Positions 44,988 to 55,511 of a DNA stretch of 64,000 nucleotides are shown here, piece after piece. The position numbers were made by a program, and so were the translations under genes. The notes under the pieces were generated by a model. That model was not told where the DNA came from, searched no databases, and saw only the letters and a program-made list of their open reading frames with translations. The stretch is from Peronospora farinosa (lineage: Eukaryota; Oomycota; Peronosporomycetes; Peronosporales; Peronosporaceae), in the NCBI GenBank assembly GCA_947646735.1, contig CANTFK010000077.1:225746-289745 (forward strand), in the 5' to 3' direction. How positions within the stretch are numbered: position 1 is the first letter of the stretch; every line of letters starts with the position of its first letter.

Positions 44988-45740
44988 ACATGTTACAGCT
45001 ACGACAGCAACTTATAGTCCATGAAATTGGTGGGAGCACTTTGATAAAGTGTTTTACAAGTTTCGCGAAGAATGAATCCAAGAATTGTAATTTACAACAC
45101 CAATTTCGTTCACGTTGTCATTTTTACTGGGCTCATAGGGGGCGTGTCGTGCAACGCAGTAATCAAATCATTCAGTAAAAGTCACCGGCGAGCACCACAC
45201 TGCATCTTAAAAAGCAAAGCTTTGGATTGTTCCAGGACGCCAGGACATTTACAGCCTTTTTAGTTACTTTTTGTAGAAGATAATGTTTGCTGATGTGGTT
45301 ATCTTCTTGTCAATTGCACAAAAAGATTTGACTAACCTTGCATCATTTGACGATTTGTGAGGTACTCAAGGAGGCACATCTCTCGATCTATCTATTATAT
45401 GCTATCGTCAAATTTCGTAAAAGCCTTTTGACCCATAAAAATGTGACCACGATCCACGTGCTTTGCACCAATAACTCAATTGAAAAAATCGCTACACGAG
45501 AATAAGTAAACATCGCTACAATTGCAGTTGAGGCCCAATTACCCATTTCCACAGTACATGGGTCAACAAGACACGCTCAGCCCACCTACGCAATCGACCC
45601 GTTCTCTGTCGACGGGTTGAACTACTTTTCTGACAATCCGACCCATCTATCGACGACTGAACTTTTATCGATTTCAAGTGGGTTCACTCCAAGAGCCGTT
45701 TTTTTAGTCGGATCTTAGCCACGCATTAGACACAAAGTCT
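44988..45740. other. Intergenic region, no gene recognised
   Basis: Spacer of about 750 bp between two same-strand genes. Confidence 0.4.
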
Positions 45741-46688
45741 ATGAATATGGAATGCAATTGCAAGATAAAACATGAGAAGGAAAGACAGGACAAGGAGGCA
45801 CTCAATTTGACCGAGCAACAACGACAAGAAGTCCAGATTTATGCAATGGTAAACAAGTCCGTAGCTTCTACTACTAGCAGCGTACAGAGCAGTTTTCATC
45901 GCCGTCATCTACCGCAGAATTGTATCGCTTTTTCGAGTCCTGAAGGACGCAAACTTTTTACAGAAGCCATCAATAGTAGCAATAATTACATGCAGATTTA
46001 CTTTCCATTGGCGGAACAGTTTATTACTCAAGCAGAACCAGCATTCTGTGGTTTAGCCACGTTGACCATGTGCTTAAATGCTCTTCAGATTGATCCTGGT
46101 CGTCTATGGAAGGGACCATGGAGATGGTTCAGTGAAGAGCTTTTTGACTGTTGCACGTCGCTCACTGTGGCCAAGGAAAGAGGCATTAGCATGTCGGAGT
46201 TCATTTGTCTGGCGCGCTGCTATGGCGTCTTGATGGAGGAATATCGAGCAACAAGTGATTTTTCACTGGAACAGTTTAGGGACCTTGTTAAACGCACTTG
46301 CGCTACGAGCTCAGAGATTGTGGTGCTCAACTATAGTCGCCAAGTATTGGGCCAGACTGGTGACGGACACTTTTCACCAATTGGAGGATATCATGCCGAG
46401 AGAGACATGGTATTGCTAATGGACGTAGCCAGGTTCAAGTATCCACCGCACTGGGTGAAGCTCTCTCATGTATTTAATGCCATCCAGCGTGTGGATCCAT
46501 CCATTGACTTGCCCCGCGGATTGGTGATTCTAAAAGAGGGAGCACATGCTGCAGGTTGCGCATCCAACGTGCGGCAGCTTATTCACTATGACAAGCAACT
46601 GGAGGTGCCCGTCGTCCCAGCTCCACAGCAGTGTTGCTGCAGCTTGTCAGCGATAGCGACTCACCGCATGGCGGACCCACCTTTGTGA
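45741..46688 (+). CDS. PCS: Phytochelatin synthase
   Basis: Papain-like transpeptidase that builds phytochelatins (gamma-Glu-Cys polymers) from glutathione for heavy-metal binding. Single exon, 315 residues. Catalytic triad by motif: Cys103 in EPAFCGLATL, His210 in GDGHFSPIGGYH, and Asp228 in LLMDVARFKYPPHW. Other conserved blocks are LCIAF-type NCIAFSSPEGRKLF near the start and KGPWRWFSEELFDCC. The C-terminal region after residue 260 is short, with only a few cysteines (QQCCCS), unlike the Cys-rich metal-sensing tail of plant enzymes. It is therefore close to a catalytic-domain-only form. Confidence 0.94.
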   Translation: MNMECNCKIKHEKERQDKEALNLTEQQRQEVQIYAMVNKSVASTTSSVQSSFHRRHLPQNCIAFSSPEGRKLFTEAINSSNNYMQIYFPLAEQFITQAEPAFCGLATLTMCLNALQIDPGRLWKGPWRWFSEELFDCCTSLTVAKERGISMSEFICLARCYGVLMEEYRATSDFSLEQFRDLVKRTCATSSEIVVLNYSRQVLGQTGDGHFSPIGGYHAERDMVLLMDVARFKYPPHWVKLSHVFNAIQRVDPSIDLPRGLVILKEGAHAAGCASNVRQLIHYDKQLEVPVVPAPQQCCCSLSAIATHRMADPPL

Positions 46689-47022
46689 CGCAATAATTGA
46701 GACGGAAGCTTCGGGTTCGATACATGATCAGTAAGTACTCGTGTAAGTCCTGGCTTGAAGGTCGACTCTAGCATTCCTGATCTTCTCAATTTCACCTGCG
46801 TATGATTCAGACATTCTTAATCGCCGACTTCTTACATACTGAAAAGTGCATGAGCCAAGCAATAAAATGTACCATGATGAGAGAATAATAAGTATCTGAG
46901 GCGCAATACACGGACCAAAGTTAATTTGCGCATGACATACTTCCACTACTATTTGTATTCACATAACATACTACAAACACTCACTACAGACATGAACTAT
47001 GACCAGAGACAATCACTAGAGC
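46689..47022. other. Convergent intergenic spacer
   Basis: Lies between the ends of phytochelatin synthase and the RWP-RK gene. No gene recognised. Confidence 0.4.
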
Positions 47023-47889
47023 TTAGAACTTGTAGTTAAAGTTGGGGCGAGGTTCATCTTTCTTTATCAGAAGCGACGCGATTGACGGCAGTTTAGGTGA
47101 CTTGTTACTGGTCTGGACCTGGTAAAAACTCTTCGGCGTTTTCGAGTACGCTGTCGGTAGTTGAAACAGCGCACTGGCTGCGGCATAGCTATCCACCGGT
47201 GAACTCTGAACAGCTCGAGCCTTTTCGGTTACAGTAGGAGTAGACAACCCGCTCATCGGGGAGCATGGTTCAGACAGTACGCGCTCGAAAGCAGCTTTGC
47301 TGCTTGGGCTAGCCGGGCCCTTGAGAATTGTCATTAGCTTTACTTGTTGTTTCTGAAGGTGGTCGTTGTACGAATTGCGTAGAGCCTCAGACTTGCAACA
47401 ACGTAGAGCTTTCTCAATGGACCAGATGCTCTTGCGGAGACCGCGAATTTGACGATGTGGCCAACGTGGCACGCCGTTCTTACGACAGATTTTCTTCATC
47501 AGTGTCATACAAATGCCGAAAATATTGGCTGCTTCTGCCAACGGCTTTTCGAAATGAGGTCGCAACATGTCCAGCGTGATAGACTTGGAGGCGTTGGGAA
47601 GTGCACGCACGCGCTTCTTTGACGGTGATTGGGCAGGCTGGAGTGAAAATGTTGAGACTGGAGAGGCTGCCACTTTCTGAGAGTAGCCGGAAGATGCATT
47701 CACTCGTGAAGGCAGGATATTCAGTGGAGGCAGTGCCATGCGCTCCTGTGCCGGAATGGTGGCTGAAGTCGAGTAGTCTACAGCGTGCGGTATGCCACCG
47801 AAACCCTGGCATTGATACGGTCGAGAGTGCATTCGAAACGACTCGGAATTCAAAAGATGCGGTAAGCGGATCGCGGTGAAGGTAGACAT
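47023..47889 (-). CDS. RWP-RK domain transcription factor
   Basis: Putative DNA-binding regulator of 288 residues, ATG at 47889. The RWP-RK domain is at about residues 101-160: SITLDMLRPHFEKPLAEAAN, then FGICMTLMKKICRKNGVPRW followed by PHRQI. In plants and algae this family controls nitrogen response and gamete programmes; oomycetes carry many paralogues of unknown role. The flanks are Ser/Pro-rich with a basic SKKRVR just before the domain. No NIN-type N-terminal domain or PB1 domain is present, so it resembles the short RKD form. Single exon, intact. Confidence 0.9.
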   Translation of the reverse strand: MSTFTAIRLPHLLNSESFRMHSRPYQCQGFGGIPHAVDYSTSATIPAQERMALPPLNILPSRVNASSGYSQKVAASPVSTFSLQPAQSPSKKRVRALPNASKSITLDMLRPHFEKPLAEAANIFGICMTLMKKICRKNGVPRWPHRQIRGLRKSIWSIEKALRCCKSEALRNSYNDHLQKQQVKLMTILKGPASPSSKAAFERVLSEPCSPMSGLSTPTVTEKARAVQSSPVDSYAAASALFQLPTAYSKTPKSFYQVQTSNKSPKLPSIASLLIKKDEPRPNFNYKF

Positions 47890-48816
47890 GGTACTAGTTT
47901 TGCTTTGGAGTGTCAGCTAGTGGATCAAATGAATAATGAGGAAGTGGACATGGAAAATGTGCCATGCTCACGTATTAAGTAGACGTATAGATTTCGGACC
48001 AGAAGGCACGGCTGCCAGCGGGTCATAGGCTTTTTCTCGTCAAGCTTTGGCAGCAGGCACCAGCGGCTGGAAAGGCAAGACGGGTCCGATCCACAGGCTC
48101 CAATAAGTCACGTCCGTTTCATATGGTGAACAAACTAGCTTCTTGACACCTTGAAGGCAGATGTTTTCCGGGCAGGTGCCAGCTTCCAGCTGCGCAAATG
48201 CAACTAGAACTTGGCGTTTCTTCGACGCTACGATTGATGTTTAATCACGGTCACAGGACGAGTACCACGTATGACCCCTTTCGTATAATCGTTGGCGGCG
48301 AAGGCAATTGTATGATAAGATACGTGTTATGCTACGACGGGAAAAGTCAATTAGCCAGTTTACAGCCGACAGACTGGTGAAGCGTATACAAGCTCTTGGT
48401 TTTTACACGACACATGACACTCTACTGAAATGATGATGCATGCGCGAAAGCAGGGGCGCAGTCGCAAATCGCGACGCTACGTTTTGTCAACAGCAGTCAC
48501 CCAGCAAGAAAGAGGTGGACAGGGAGGATTACAACACGACAGAGATATCGGCTGGGAAAGCCATTGTGCGTGGAGCAGTCACAGCTGGCGATTGCCATGT
48601 CATTCGTAGTGCATGATCAACCATCGGATGGCTGCAAGTGCCTCTCGGATCATTGCAGACGGTAGTCTTGCTATCTGGTCACACTCAAAGGACACTGGCT
48701 CCACAGGAAGACCAGATGTCAAGTTGTCAGTTGAATGATACCTTTACGACGATGGTGTACGTGCTCACATGCATTCATGCGCTCTATGCAGCATCGAACG
48801 GGTGTTGATCCCATAA
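47890..48816. other. Intergenic region, no gene recognised
   Basis: Promoter side of the RWP-RK gene, then sequence with only short frames up to the inverted duplication. Confidence 0.4.
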
Positions 48817-49640
48817 AGCATCGCAAAGCTTGGATCCTGGAGGATTGAGGTCAACTGAATATGCATGTTGCCAGGATTCCAAATTTCACCACGTCTGTCT
48901 GGGCACTTACAGGCAGACTCAACTTTGCGTTTACTATGACCGAGCACAATATCCTGAAACCAGCTGACCCCTCAGAAAATTTGGCACCAGCACTTGCTTC
49001 TACATATGCCAACCTCCATGACGTCCGGGGTGGATTATGTCGGCGTGAAAACAATACGGTGATTTTCTACCCTCCAATGCGAGTACTGCAACGCACAAGG
49101 ATTGATTTCTTTGTAGCGAAGTAAAATGCCTAGATTGCAACGCTTCGCTGCTACAAATGGAGGTCCACTTTGCTGCATCGCGCCTTGCAAACTTTACGTC
49201 AAAACAACAAGAATGCTGGAGACAAGATATAATGCATTATGCAATGCACACATACCGTCTATTTATATGTCCGCCAAAAACATAAGCCCCGCGCGAACCT
49301 GGAGGAATCGAGGCCAGCAGTAAAACCCTACTTTCCACCAATCTTCTTCATCGTCATCTTGTTTTCGTAAAGTAGAAGCTTGTTCCACCCGTAAGGTCTC
49401 TATCGCAGTCAACAGGCCAACTTGGATGTCAAGGGGCTGGTAGAAGCAAAATGCTGGTGTCAAAATTCTGAAGGGTCAGCTGGTTTCCGGATACTGTGCC
49501 CGGTCAAAGTTAACGCATAGTTGCGTCAGCCTGTAACTGCCCAGACCAATGAGCTGAAATTTGGAATCTTGGCAACATGCATACTCAATTGACCTCGGTC
49601 CTCCAGACTCTAAGCTTTGCGATGCTGCATAAGGCACATA
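48817..49640. repeat. Imperfect inverted duplication, arms of about 185-200 bp
   Basis: The left arm (about 48817-49003) and the reverse complement of the right arm (about 49440-49640) match at roughly 85 percent by eye. Shared blocks include catcgcaaagctt, tatgcatgttgcca, attccaaatttca and aaaccagctgaccc. The spacer of about 440 bp shows no similarity between halves. It may be a decayed foldback or MITE-like element, or an old inverted duplication. No target duplication was found. Confidence 0.65.
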
Positions 49641-49707
49641 AAGGCATTTACTATTGTAATAAAGCTATTTATTGACTGAAGGTTTGACATCTTGACTTGA
49701 TCACGGA

Positions 49708-50057
49708 TGTAACGGGCCAAATACTTAGACGTTACACGCGTCCGTTAAGTATGCAATACTTGATGGACAGGTCTAATAAAGGTACGTAAACACTTAAGAC
49801 CTGTCGCTTGGATGAGACACACTATGTGACACACCCTTGCGTATGTGATATACACAGGTGTATTCACATTGATGGGGATGACCGCCCAGCTGGGACTAGG
49901 TGTCACCAACTGACGTCAGTCAGTTACGTTATCAAGCGAGCTTAAACATATTTAAGCTCGCACGTAGGTATAAAGAGATGGCATACAATCATTACATATT
50001 AACCAATCATCTTAAGATTTTTATTTAAGTAAAGTCCTATCAAATATCAATCAGTCT
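49708..50057 (+). repeat. LTR-like sequence, copy A
   Basis: Begins TGTAACGGGCC with an internal complement GTTACA soon after, the same style of start as the LTR at 55142. It shares patchy similarity with copy B for the first 170 bp. It contains a TATAAA-like stretch (ggtataaag) near 49964. It ends without a CA and abuts copy B, so it is probably a truncated or solo LTR. Confidence 0.6.
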
Positions 50058-50240
50058 TGTAACGGGCTAAATGTTACACGGTTCGTTTAGTATTCGATAC
50101 TTAACGAGCAGGCCAAAATGGGAACGAGGTTTCTTAGGCCTGCCACTTGAGTGTGGCACATCAATGTGACCCACCCTCGTAAATGTGATATCCATGAATG
50201 GATTCACATTCAACGAGGATGACGCCAGTCGGGACCAGCT
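50058..50240 (+). repeat. LTR-like sequence, copy B (5' end of the degenerate gypsy element)
   Basis: Starts TGTAACGGGCTAAATGTTACA and is related to copy A. After about 180 bp it passes directly into coding-like sequence, so part of the LTR and leader seems deleted. Confidence 0.5.
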
Positions 50241-50600
50241 CAAGGAGACTGGTGTAGTGAATGGGGCAATGACAAGTAGTCATGCGTCCAATAGTCCTGC
50301 ACAGAGCCGAGAGCATGTGGCAGTTGATAGTGGGCTGACAGGAAGTCAAGCGCCACAAGAACCGGCACAGAGCCATGGGCCTGGTGCAGTTGGAAGGTGT
50401 GCGTTGGCTAATACAGCAGCGACACCTTCTTTCAAGTCAAAGGTCGTGGTGACTCGAAGAACGAGCACCAGACGTATTAAGACGATCAAGGGCACGTCGA
50501 AACGAGTGACCCTTGGATCAGTCTTGGTCCAAGAGGACGGACCTACGAACGAGTTGTTCGAGGCCCTCGAAGACAAAATGCCGGAGGCTACTCAGTTGAG

Positions 50601-51420
50601 GTGCTCCAACTTGTCTTGGCATCTGCCGAGGAGATAGTAAATCTCTCGGAGATGACGTGGGATCTGTTCCTGTCCGAACTAAAGGAAGGAAAGATCCACG
50701 AGATAGTCGCACCAGTTCCAGAAGAGAACGTGGTGTACTGTTGCTCGTCGTCCACAGTGAACGAGAGCGTCTTGAAGACCGACAAAAAGAAACGGTTCGC
50801 TGCTCAAGGCTGGGAAGCCTTAAAATACAGCCCGCTCTATGATGTTCTGTGGAAACACCGTGATGTGTTTCCAGCAGAAGTGCCGAGCCGCCTACCGGCC
50901 GAAAGGGGCATCAGGCACGAGATTGAACTGGAGCCTGGCACCAAGTATTGTGTGACCAGGCAATGGCCGTTTCCGAAGGAACAAGTCGGCTGCATCAATG
51001 AGTTCTTCGACAAGCGAGCCAAGGCGGGACATGTACGTGAGAGCAAGTCGCCTCACTGCAGCCCGACCTTAGGTGGATGGCGCGTGGTTCATGCTTATAA
51101 TAAGCTAAACACGGCCACGATTCCGGCTCAAACGCCGATCCCGCGGAAAGATGTCTTGTTGAACTCCATGGAAAAGTCAGCTATCTTTTTCGCTTTGGAT
51201 CTGAAGGATGGCTACTATCAAGTTCTCATGAGATATACTAATGTAGCCAAGACGGCAAGAAACACCCCAAGAGGTATGCTGTGAAAGTGGCTTGTGATGC
51301 CACAAGGGTTTAAAAATGCTCCGGCAACATTCAACCGAGTGGCGGCTCACGTGATGCGTCAGCACCGTGCCTACGCGCCCCATTACTTTGAAGATGTATT
51401 GCGTGCACAGTAGGATGGAG
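50601..51420 (+). pseudogene. Gypsy reverse transcriptase, broken
   Basis: The frame 50601-51284 contains the upstream block RGIRHEIELEPGTKYCVTRQ, then GGWRVVHAYNKLN, TPIPRKD and LDLKDGYYQV. A stop and frame change follow. The MPQGFKNAPATFNR block and an altered catalytic stretch (YFED) are found near 51300-51400 in other frames. Compared with the element at 55142, sequence is lost before GGWR. Dead. Confidence 0.85.
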
Positions 51421-52258
51421 GCCGGTCTGAGCGCAATAGAGTCGCACAAGCGTCATTTAGACGCTGTGTTGCAGACTCTGGGTGACGTCCACTTATACAT
51501 GAACTTGCAAAAGTGCGTAATAGGGGTCCCCGAGATACCTGTACTGGGCTGCATCCTAGGTGCACGCGGTGTACGAGCAGACCCAGAAAAGGTAAAAGCT
51601 GTAAAGGAATGGCCAGTCCCACGACACGTGAAGGATCTGCGCCAATTCCTTGGGCTCGCTAATTACTTGCACAAGTACAGCAAGAATTATGCGGAGCGGA
51701 CCAAGCCATTGTCTGACCTTTTAAAAAAGGATACAGAATGGACTTGGTCTAAGGAGCAAGAAGATGCGTTTAAATCAGTGAAGCAATCTCTTGTAGAGGA
51801 ACCGGTCTTGGCCTTGCCAGACGAGGATAAGCCCGTTAGCGTCGTCTGCGATGCAAGCAATTTTGCAATCGGCAGCGCGCTCATGCAGAAGGATGACAGC
51901 GGCATTTGACCGTGTCATTTCGTATCAGTCTCGGCTTTTGAATGCTGCAAAGCTGAACTACCCTGTGCATGACAAGGAGATACCTTCAATTAAGTATTTC
52001 CTTGTGGATTTTCGGGTGCACCTCTTGGGCACCGAACCTTTTGTGGTTTATACGGATCACGCATCACTGCGGACCGCTATAAATTCCCCGCACCTCTCGC
52101 CTAGGATGGCAAGATGGCTAACATTCTTCTCTGAATTTAATTTCAAAGCTGAATATAAGCCAGGTAAATCGAATGTCTTGGCTGACGCGTTATCGCGCAG
52201 ATCATACTTCGAGACAAGACACCAGGAAAGTGTGTCTCGTGCGAAAGCACAAGGTTAG
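51420..52258 (+). pseudogene. Gypsy RNase H region, broken
   Basis: Frames 51367-51909 and 51851-52258 carry QFLGLANYLHKY, SVVCDASNFAIGSALMQ, TDHASLR and KPGKSNVLADALSRR, the order seen in Ty3/gypsy connection and RNase H domains. A frameshift lies near 51900. Confidence 0.85.
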
Positions 52259-52367
52259 TCGTCAACATTGGTAACCATGAAGGCTTAACATGTGACGAGC
52301 TCAATGGACTCCGATATAGAGGAGTGTTAAAGTCAGGAAGAACTTTGTCGCCTGCTGTTGGATCATT

Positions 52368-53296
52368 TTGGTGGACGAAAGGTTACCCTCCGTCGCACCT
52401 CATAGAGAAATTAAATCGCTTAGTTACAGTGATGGCCTGTTATGGCATCAACTGTCATCCTGTGATCCCTTGAGAATCTATGTCCCTCATGACACAGATC
52501 TCAAGCTGATGATACTTCACGAGTGCCATGATGCGCCATCTAGTGGGCATCTGGGCCGTGAAAAGATAATCTTACGAGTGTCAGAGGAATTTTGGTGGCC
52601 CCGCATATATCGGTGGGTGGCCACCTATATCGGTGGGTGGCCACCTATATTCGCTCTTGCGAAGAGTGTCAGCGCATAAAGCCTGCACCTTCGAACAGTG
52701 CGCCACTGAAGCCACTGCCGATTACAACTGAATGTTGGAATTCGGTCAGTTTGGACTTCATGTTTGGCTTACCGCCTGACCATAAAGGCAGGACGGTGCT
52801 CGTCTTCTTTGTAGACAGACTGAGCAAGATGGTGCATTTGGCACCATGTAGCACCAAGATCTCAGGAAAAGAGGCTGCCCTCTTGTTTCTGGATCACGTG
52901 CATCGACTACACGGGATGCCCGAGTCCATAGTATCGGATCGAGAACCGCGTTTTACGTCGGGTTTTTGGCGACATGTGTTTAAGCTGCTGGGAAGCAAGC
53001 TCCACATGTCAACCGCTGATCACCTCTAGACCGATGGCCAAACAGAACGGGCCAATCGAGTCGTGGCGGATGTGTCGCGTACTCTAGCGACTCCTAAGGA
53101 ATGGAACAAGCAATTGCCATTCGTGAAGTTAGCTATTAATAAAAGTGTTCACGCCAGTACGGGTGAAATATCGTTTTATATTAGCGGACTGCGTCATCCT
53201 CGAACGCCAGTCTCGTTTGTACGCAGCCCGAGTCTTAGTGGGGAGGGCCCCTCACTTCGCTCGGTACGAATGCCAAAAGAGCCAAGGTTACCCTAG
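52368..53296 (+). pseudogene. Gypsy integrase, broken
   Basis: The frames carry HDAPSSGHLGREK (zinc-binding region), SLDFMFGLPPDHKGRTVLV and DRLSKMVHLAPC (catalytic core), and VSDREPRF. A 20-bp tandem duplication at about 52606-52647 shifts the frame inside the zinc-finger region. An in-frame stop occurs near 53028. Confidence 0.85.
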
Positions 53297-53299
53297 TGA

Positions 53300-54046
53300 C
53301 ACTTCTAGTTTAGCAGTGGTCACGTCACCTACAGGTGTCACAGAGGAGGCACGGCAAGAAATGCCAGTGCTCCTTGACGATGACACTATAGTGTTATCAA
53401 CAGTGTCGACCCATGAACGACCTCTTGGAGGTGTCGTAGTCGAGTTGGATGCTAAATGCGTGAGCGAAGCTCAGCGCTTTGTGGATGAGCAATTAGCCAT
53501 CACACGTAGAGTCCGTGACGCAATGGCAAGCTCACAAGACAAGCAAAAACAATATGCAGACCATCATGGTCGCAAAAACAAATGAACACTTAAGTGTTGG
53601 GGACAAAGTACGATCGTGTACTGCTACCCTGCCTAAACATGCAATTTCTCTACTATCTGGTGGTACTACTAAGCTATTGCCACGATTCATTGGGACCTTT
53701 ACAGTGGTTGAATAAGTTGGAGATCTAAACTATAGGCTTACTCTCCCACCTTATATGAAGACGCAACCCGTATTTTACGTGGGTCGTCTGAAACGGTATG
53801 TTGATCCCGAAGAGATCACATATCCATATCGGTCTAACGAGACCGATGGTGACGTAGACTGTGAGTCGAGCGTCGCGGCCGATCAGGCGACGAGGAAGCC
53901 GAGAGGCTCCCCGTATACGAACGAGGCGATAGAGGACTCGGAGATCGAGGAGGACTCCGCGCTTGACGCGGGTCTCTCATCACCAGTCGCTCTAGGATGT
54001 CCAAACGGGTCTTCAGGCGTTCATACCTCTGAAGGTCCCTAGTACT
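53300..54046 (+). pseudogene. Gypsy pol C-terminal tail, broken
   Basis: Contains DKQKQYADHHGRKN and PVFYVGRLKRYVDPEE, which correspond to the integrase C-terminal region of the element at 55142. No chromodomain was recognised downstream. The last part overlaps an antisense frame (53834-54514). Confidence 0.75.
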
Positions 54047-54514
54047 TACCGCGCGTAGATCCGAAGTCAGTCGAGAGACTTGACTCGAAAGATCAGTCAC
54101 CTCTTTCTTCAGCGCAGCGATCTCCGCCTGCGACTGAACGACAACAGGATAGGCAGCCGCGAATAGTTGGGTAATCGTCGCTCTTATCGGGCGCCACCTG
54201 TGTTGGTGGATGTGGGCGGGAACACACGCCTCCTTGTGGAAAGGTTGTTGGAAAACCGCCATGTGAATTAAAACCTTTAGATCCTTGTCCAGTGGAAGGG
54301 ATACCCGAAGAAATTCGACTCATGGGAAACGATTGACGCGTTGCGTGTCGACGTGCCTGGGCTGGTGGCTGAAGGTGCCAGCTGCACCTGCTCTGCTTGG
54401 CCCTGATGGACTAGCAGAGGCAGCGTAGTGAGAAGGAATTGGAGGTATTCTATCTCTCAATATTATTGTCGCACGCGTCATAGCGAAACTGATTCGCTGC
54501 GACCGCGGTTTCAC
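53834..54514 (-). pseudogene. Antisense ORF at the 3' end of the degenerate gypsy element
   Basis: On the minus strand, frames 54514-54320 and 54262-53834 lie in the same reading frame, separated by a stop at 54322-54320. The second part encodes a coiled coil (AEIAALKKEVTDLSSQVSRL, then LKTRLDILERLV) followed by an Arg/Ser/Pro-rich end (RSPPRSPSPLSPRS). The element at 55142 has an antisense frame of similar layout at the same place. Product unknown. Confidence 0.5.
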
Positions 54515-55141
54515 TGTATCTCCATGCGGTGTAACATGGCGCAGGAATCTGCCTCGTATTAGCCGATTGTTTCATTCAAACTAAACGCGACGGGAACAGA
54601 GAAAGGACGACCTCGTGTTTTGCCCTGGCTTTTCATAATGTAAAGACGCTAAAAAGCTAATTAGCTTCAACAGTGGCACGCCTTGAAAGCGTCGCACTAT
54701 TTACACGCCAGCGTGGCTACTCGGATGGCGGTGTCATAGCTGGCGAGCCATCACTCACGTAGTCGCCCCCGCGTTGGCGCGCTAATGAGACCGACTATAA
54801 AGTTGAAGGAGCTTTTTGTTCACCCTCGCCTGAGTCTGACTCTTCATTATGAATTGTCAAGACATCATACTTAGGATTGACAGAGGCGGACGAATTAGAA
54901 TTGACGACCTGCTGTTGAGTCGCGGCTGCTTCTTTCGAAGCAGCGCGCTCAGTTGTGGTCGCTTGGCTCGTTTGAGCAGAAGACAAGGCATGACCCTCGC
55001 TTTCAGAAAGCATAAATGCCTCCTAAAGGTTGGGTGCCTCTGATGATGGAGACGTATGTCTCATTAAAGCGCGGTGCGTATCACTGCCTTAAAGTGATGT
55101 CAATGGCTTGCTATCATTGTAGTCAACAATGAGAGATAGGT
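54515..55141. other. Retroelement-flanking sequence
   Basis: No intact gene. A minus-strand frame (55013-54795) is Ser/Ala/Gln/Glu-rich with no domain. Probably part of the older element or of another repeat. Confidence 0.35.
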
Positions 55142-55482
55142 TGTAATGGGCTACATTACACACATAGTTAACACAAATCAATAATTACATATGTAGACAG
55201 GTGCTGGGCCCGAATAGCGGGCACAGCGTGACAATTTATTATTGGTCTATTATTGGGGCCTAAAGTCCCAATATGGACCAATGATAAATCAAACTGAAAT
55301 TGTGTGGTTCCCGAAAGGCGGGAACACTGTCGTATTTATTACGACTAAAAAATCTTCGTAATTAGTACGAATTAAAACCAAATAAAAATCAGAGTTAAAT
55401 TTACTTAATACCTAATACTTGGGCTTGAGTCTTTCTCAAGCGCACGTGTAAGCTAGTGACGGTACGTTCTAGCCTTGTTACA
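55142..55482 (+). repeat. 5' LTR of the full-length gypsy element
   Basis: 341 bp, starts TGTAATGGGC and ends GTTACA, i.e. TG..CA ends. It differs from the 3' LTR at 63646 by about eight substitutions and one indel. Like the LTR copies at 49708 and 50058, it opens with a small inverted repeat (TGTAAT..ATTACA). Confidence 0.95.
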
Positions 55483-55511
55483 CCTGGTAGCACTTTGTAG
55501 TCCTTCCTATG

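Larger units (their letters stand above)
50058..54514 (+). mobile_element. Degenerate Ty3/gypsy retrotransposon
   Basis: The plus strand carries the pol order of Ty3/gypsy elements in broken frames: reverse transcriptase, RNase H, integrase and a C-terminal tail. No gag or protease with an intact motif was found, and no matching 3' LTR is in the window. Several stop codons and frame changes show it is dead. The right limit is uncertain because another element starts at 55142. Confidence 0.8.
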
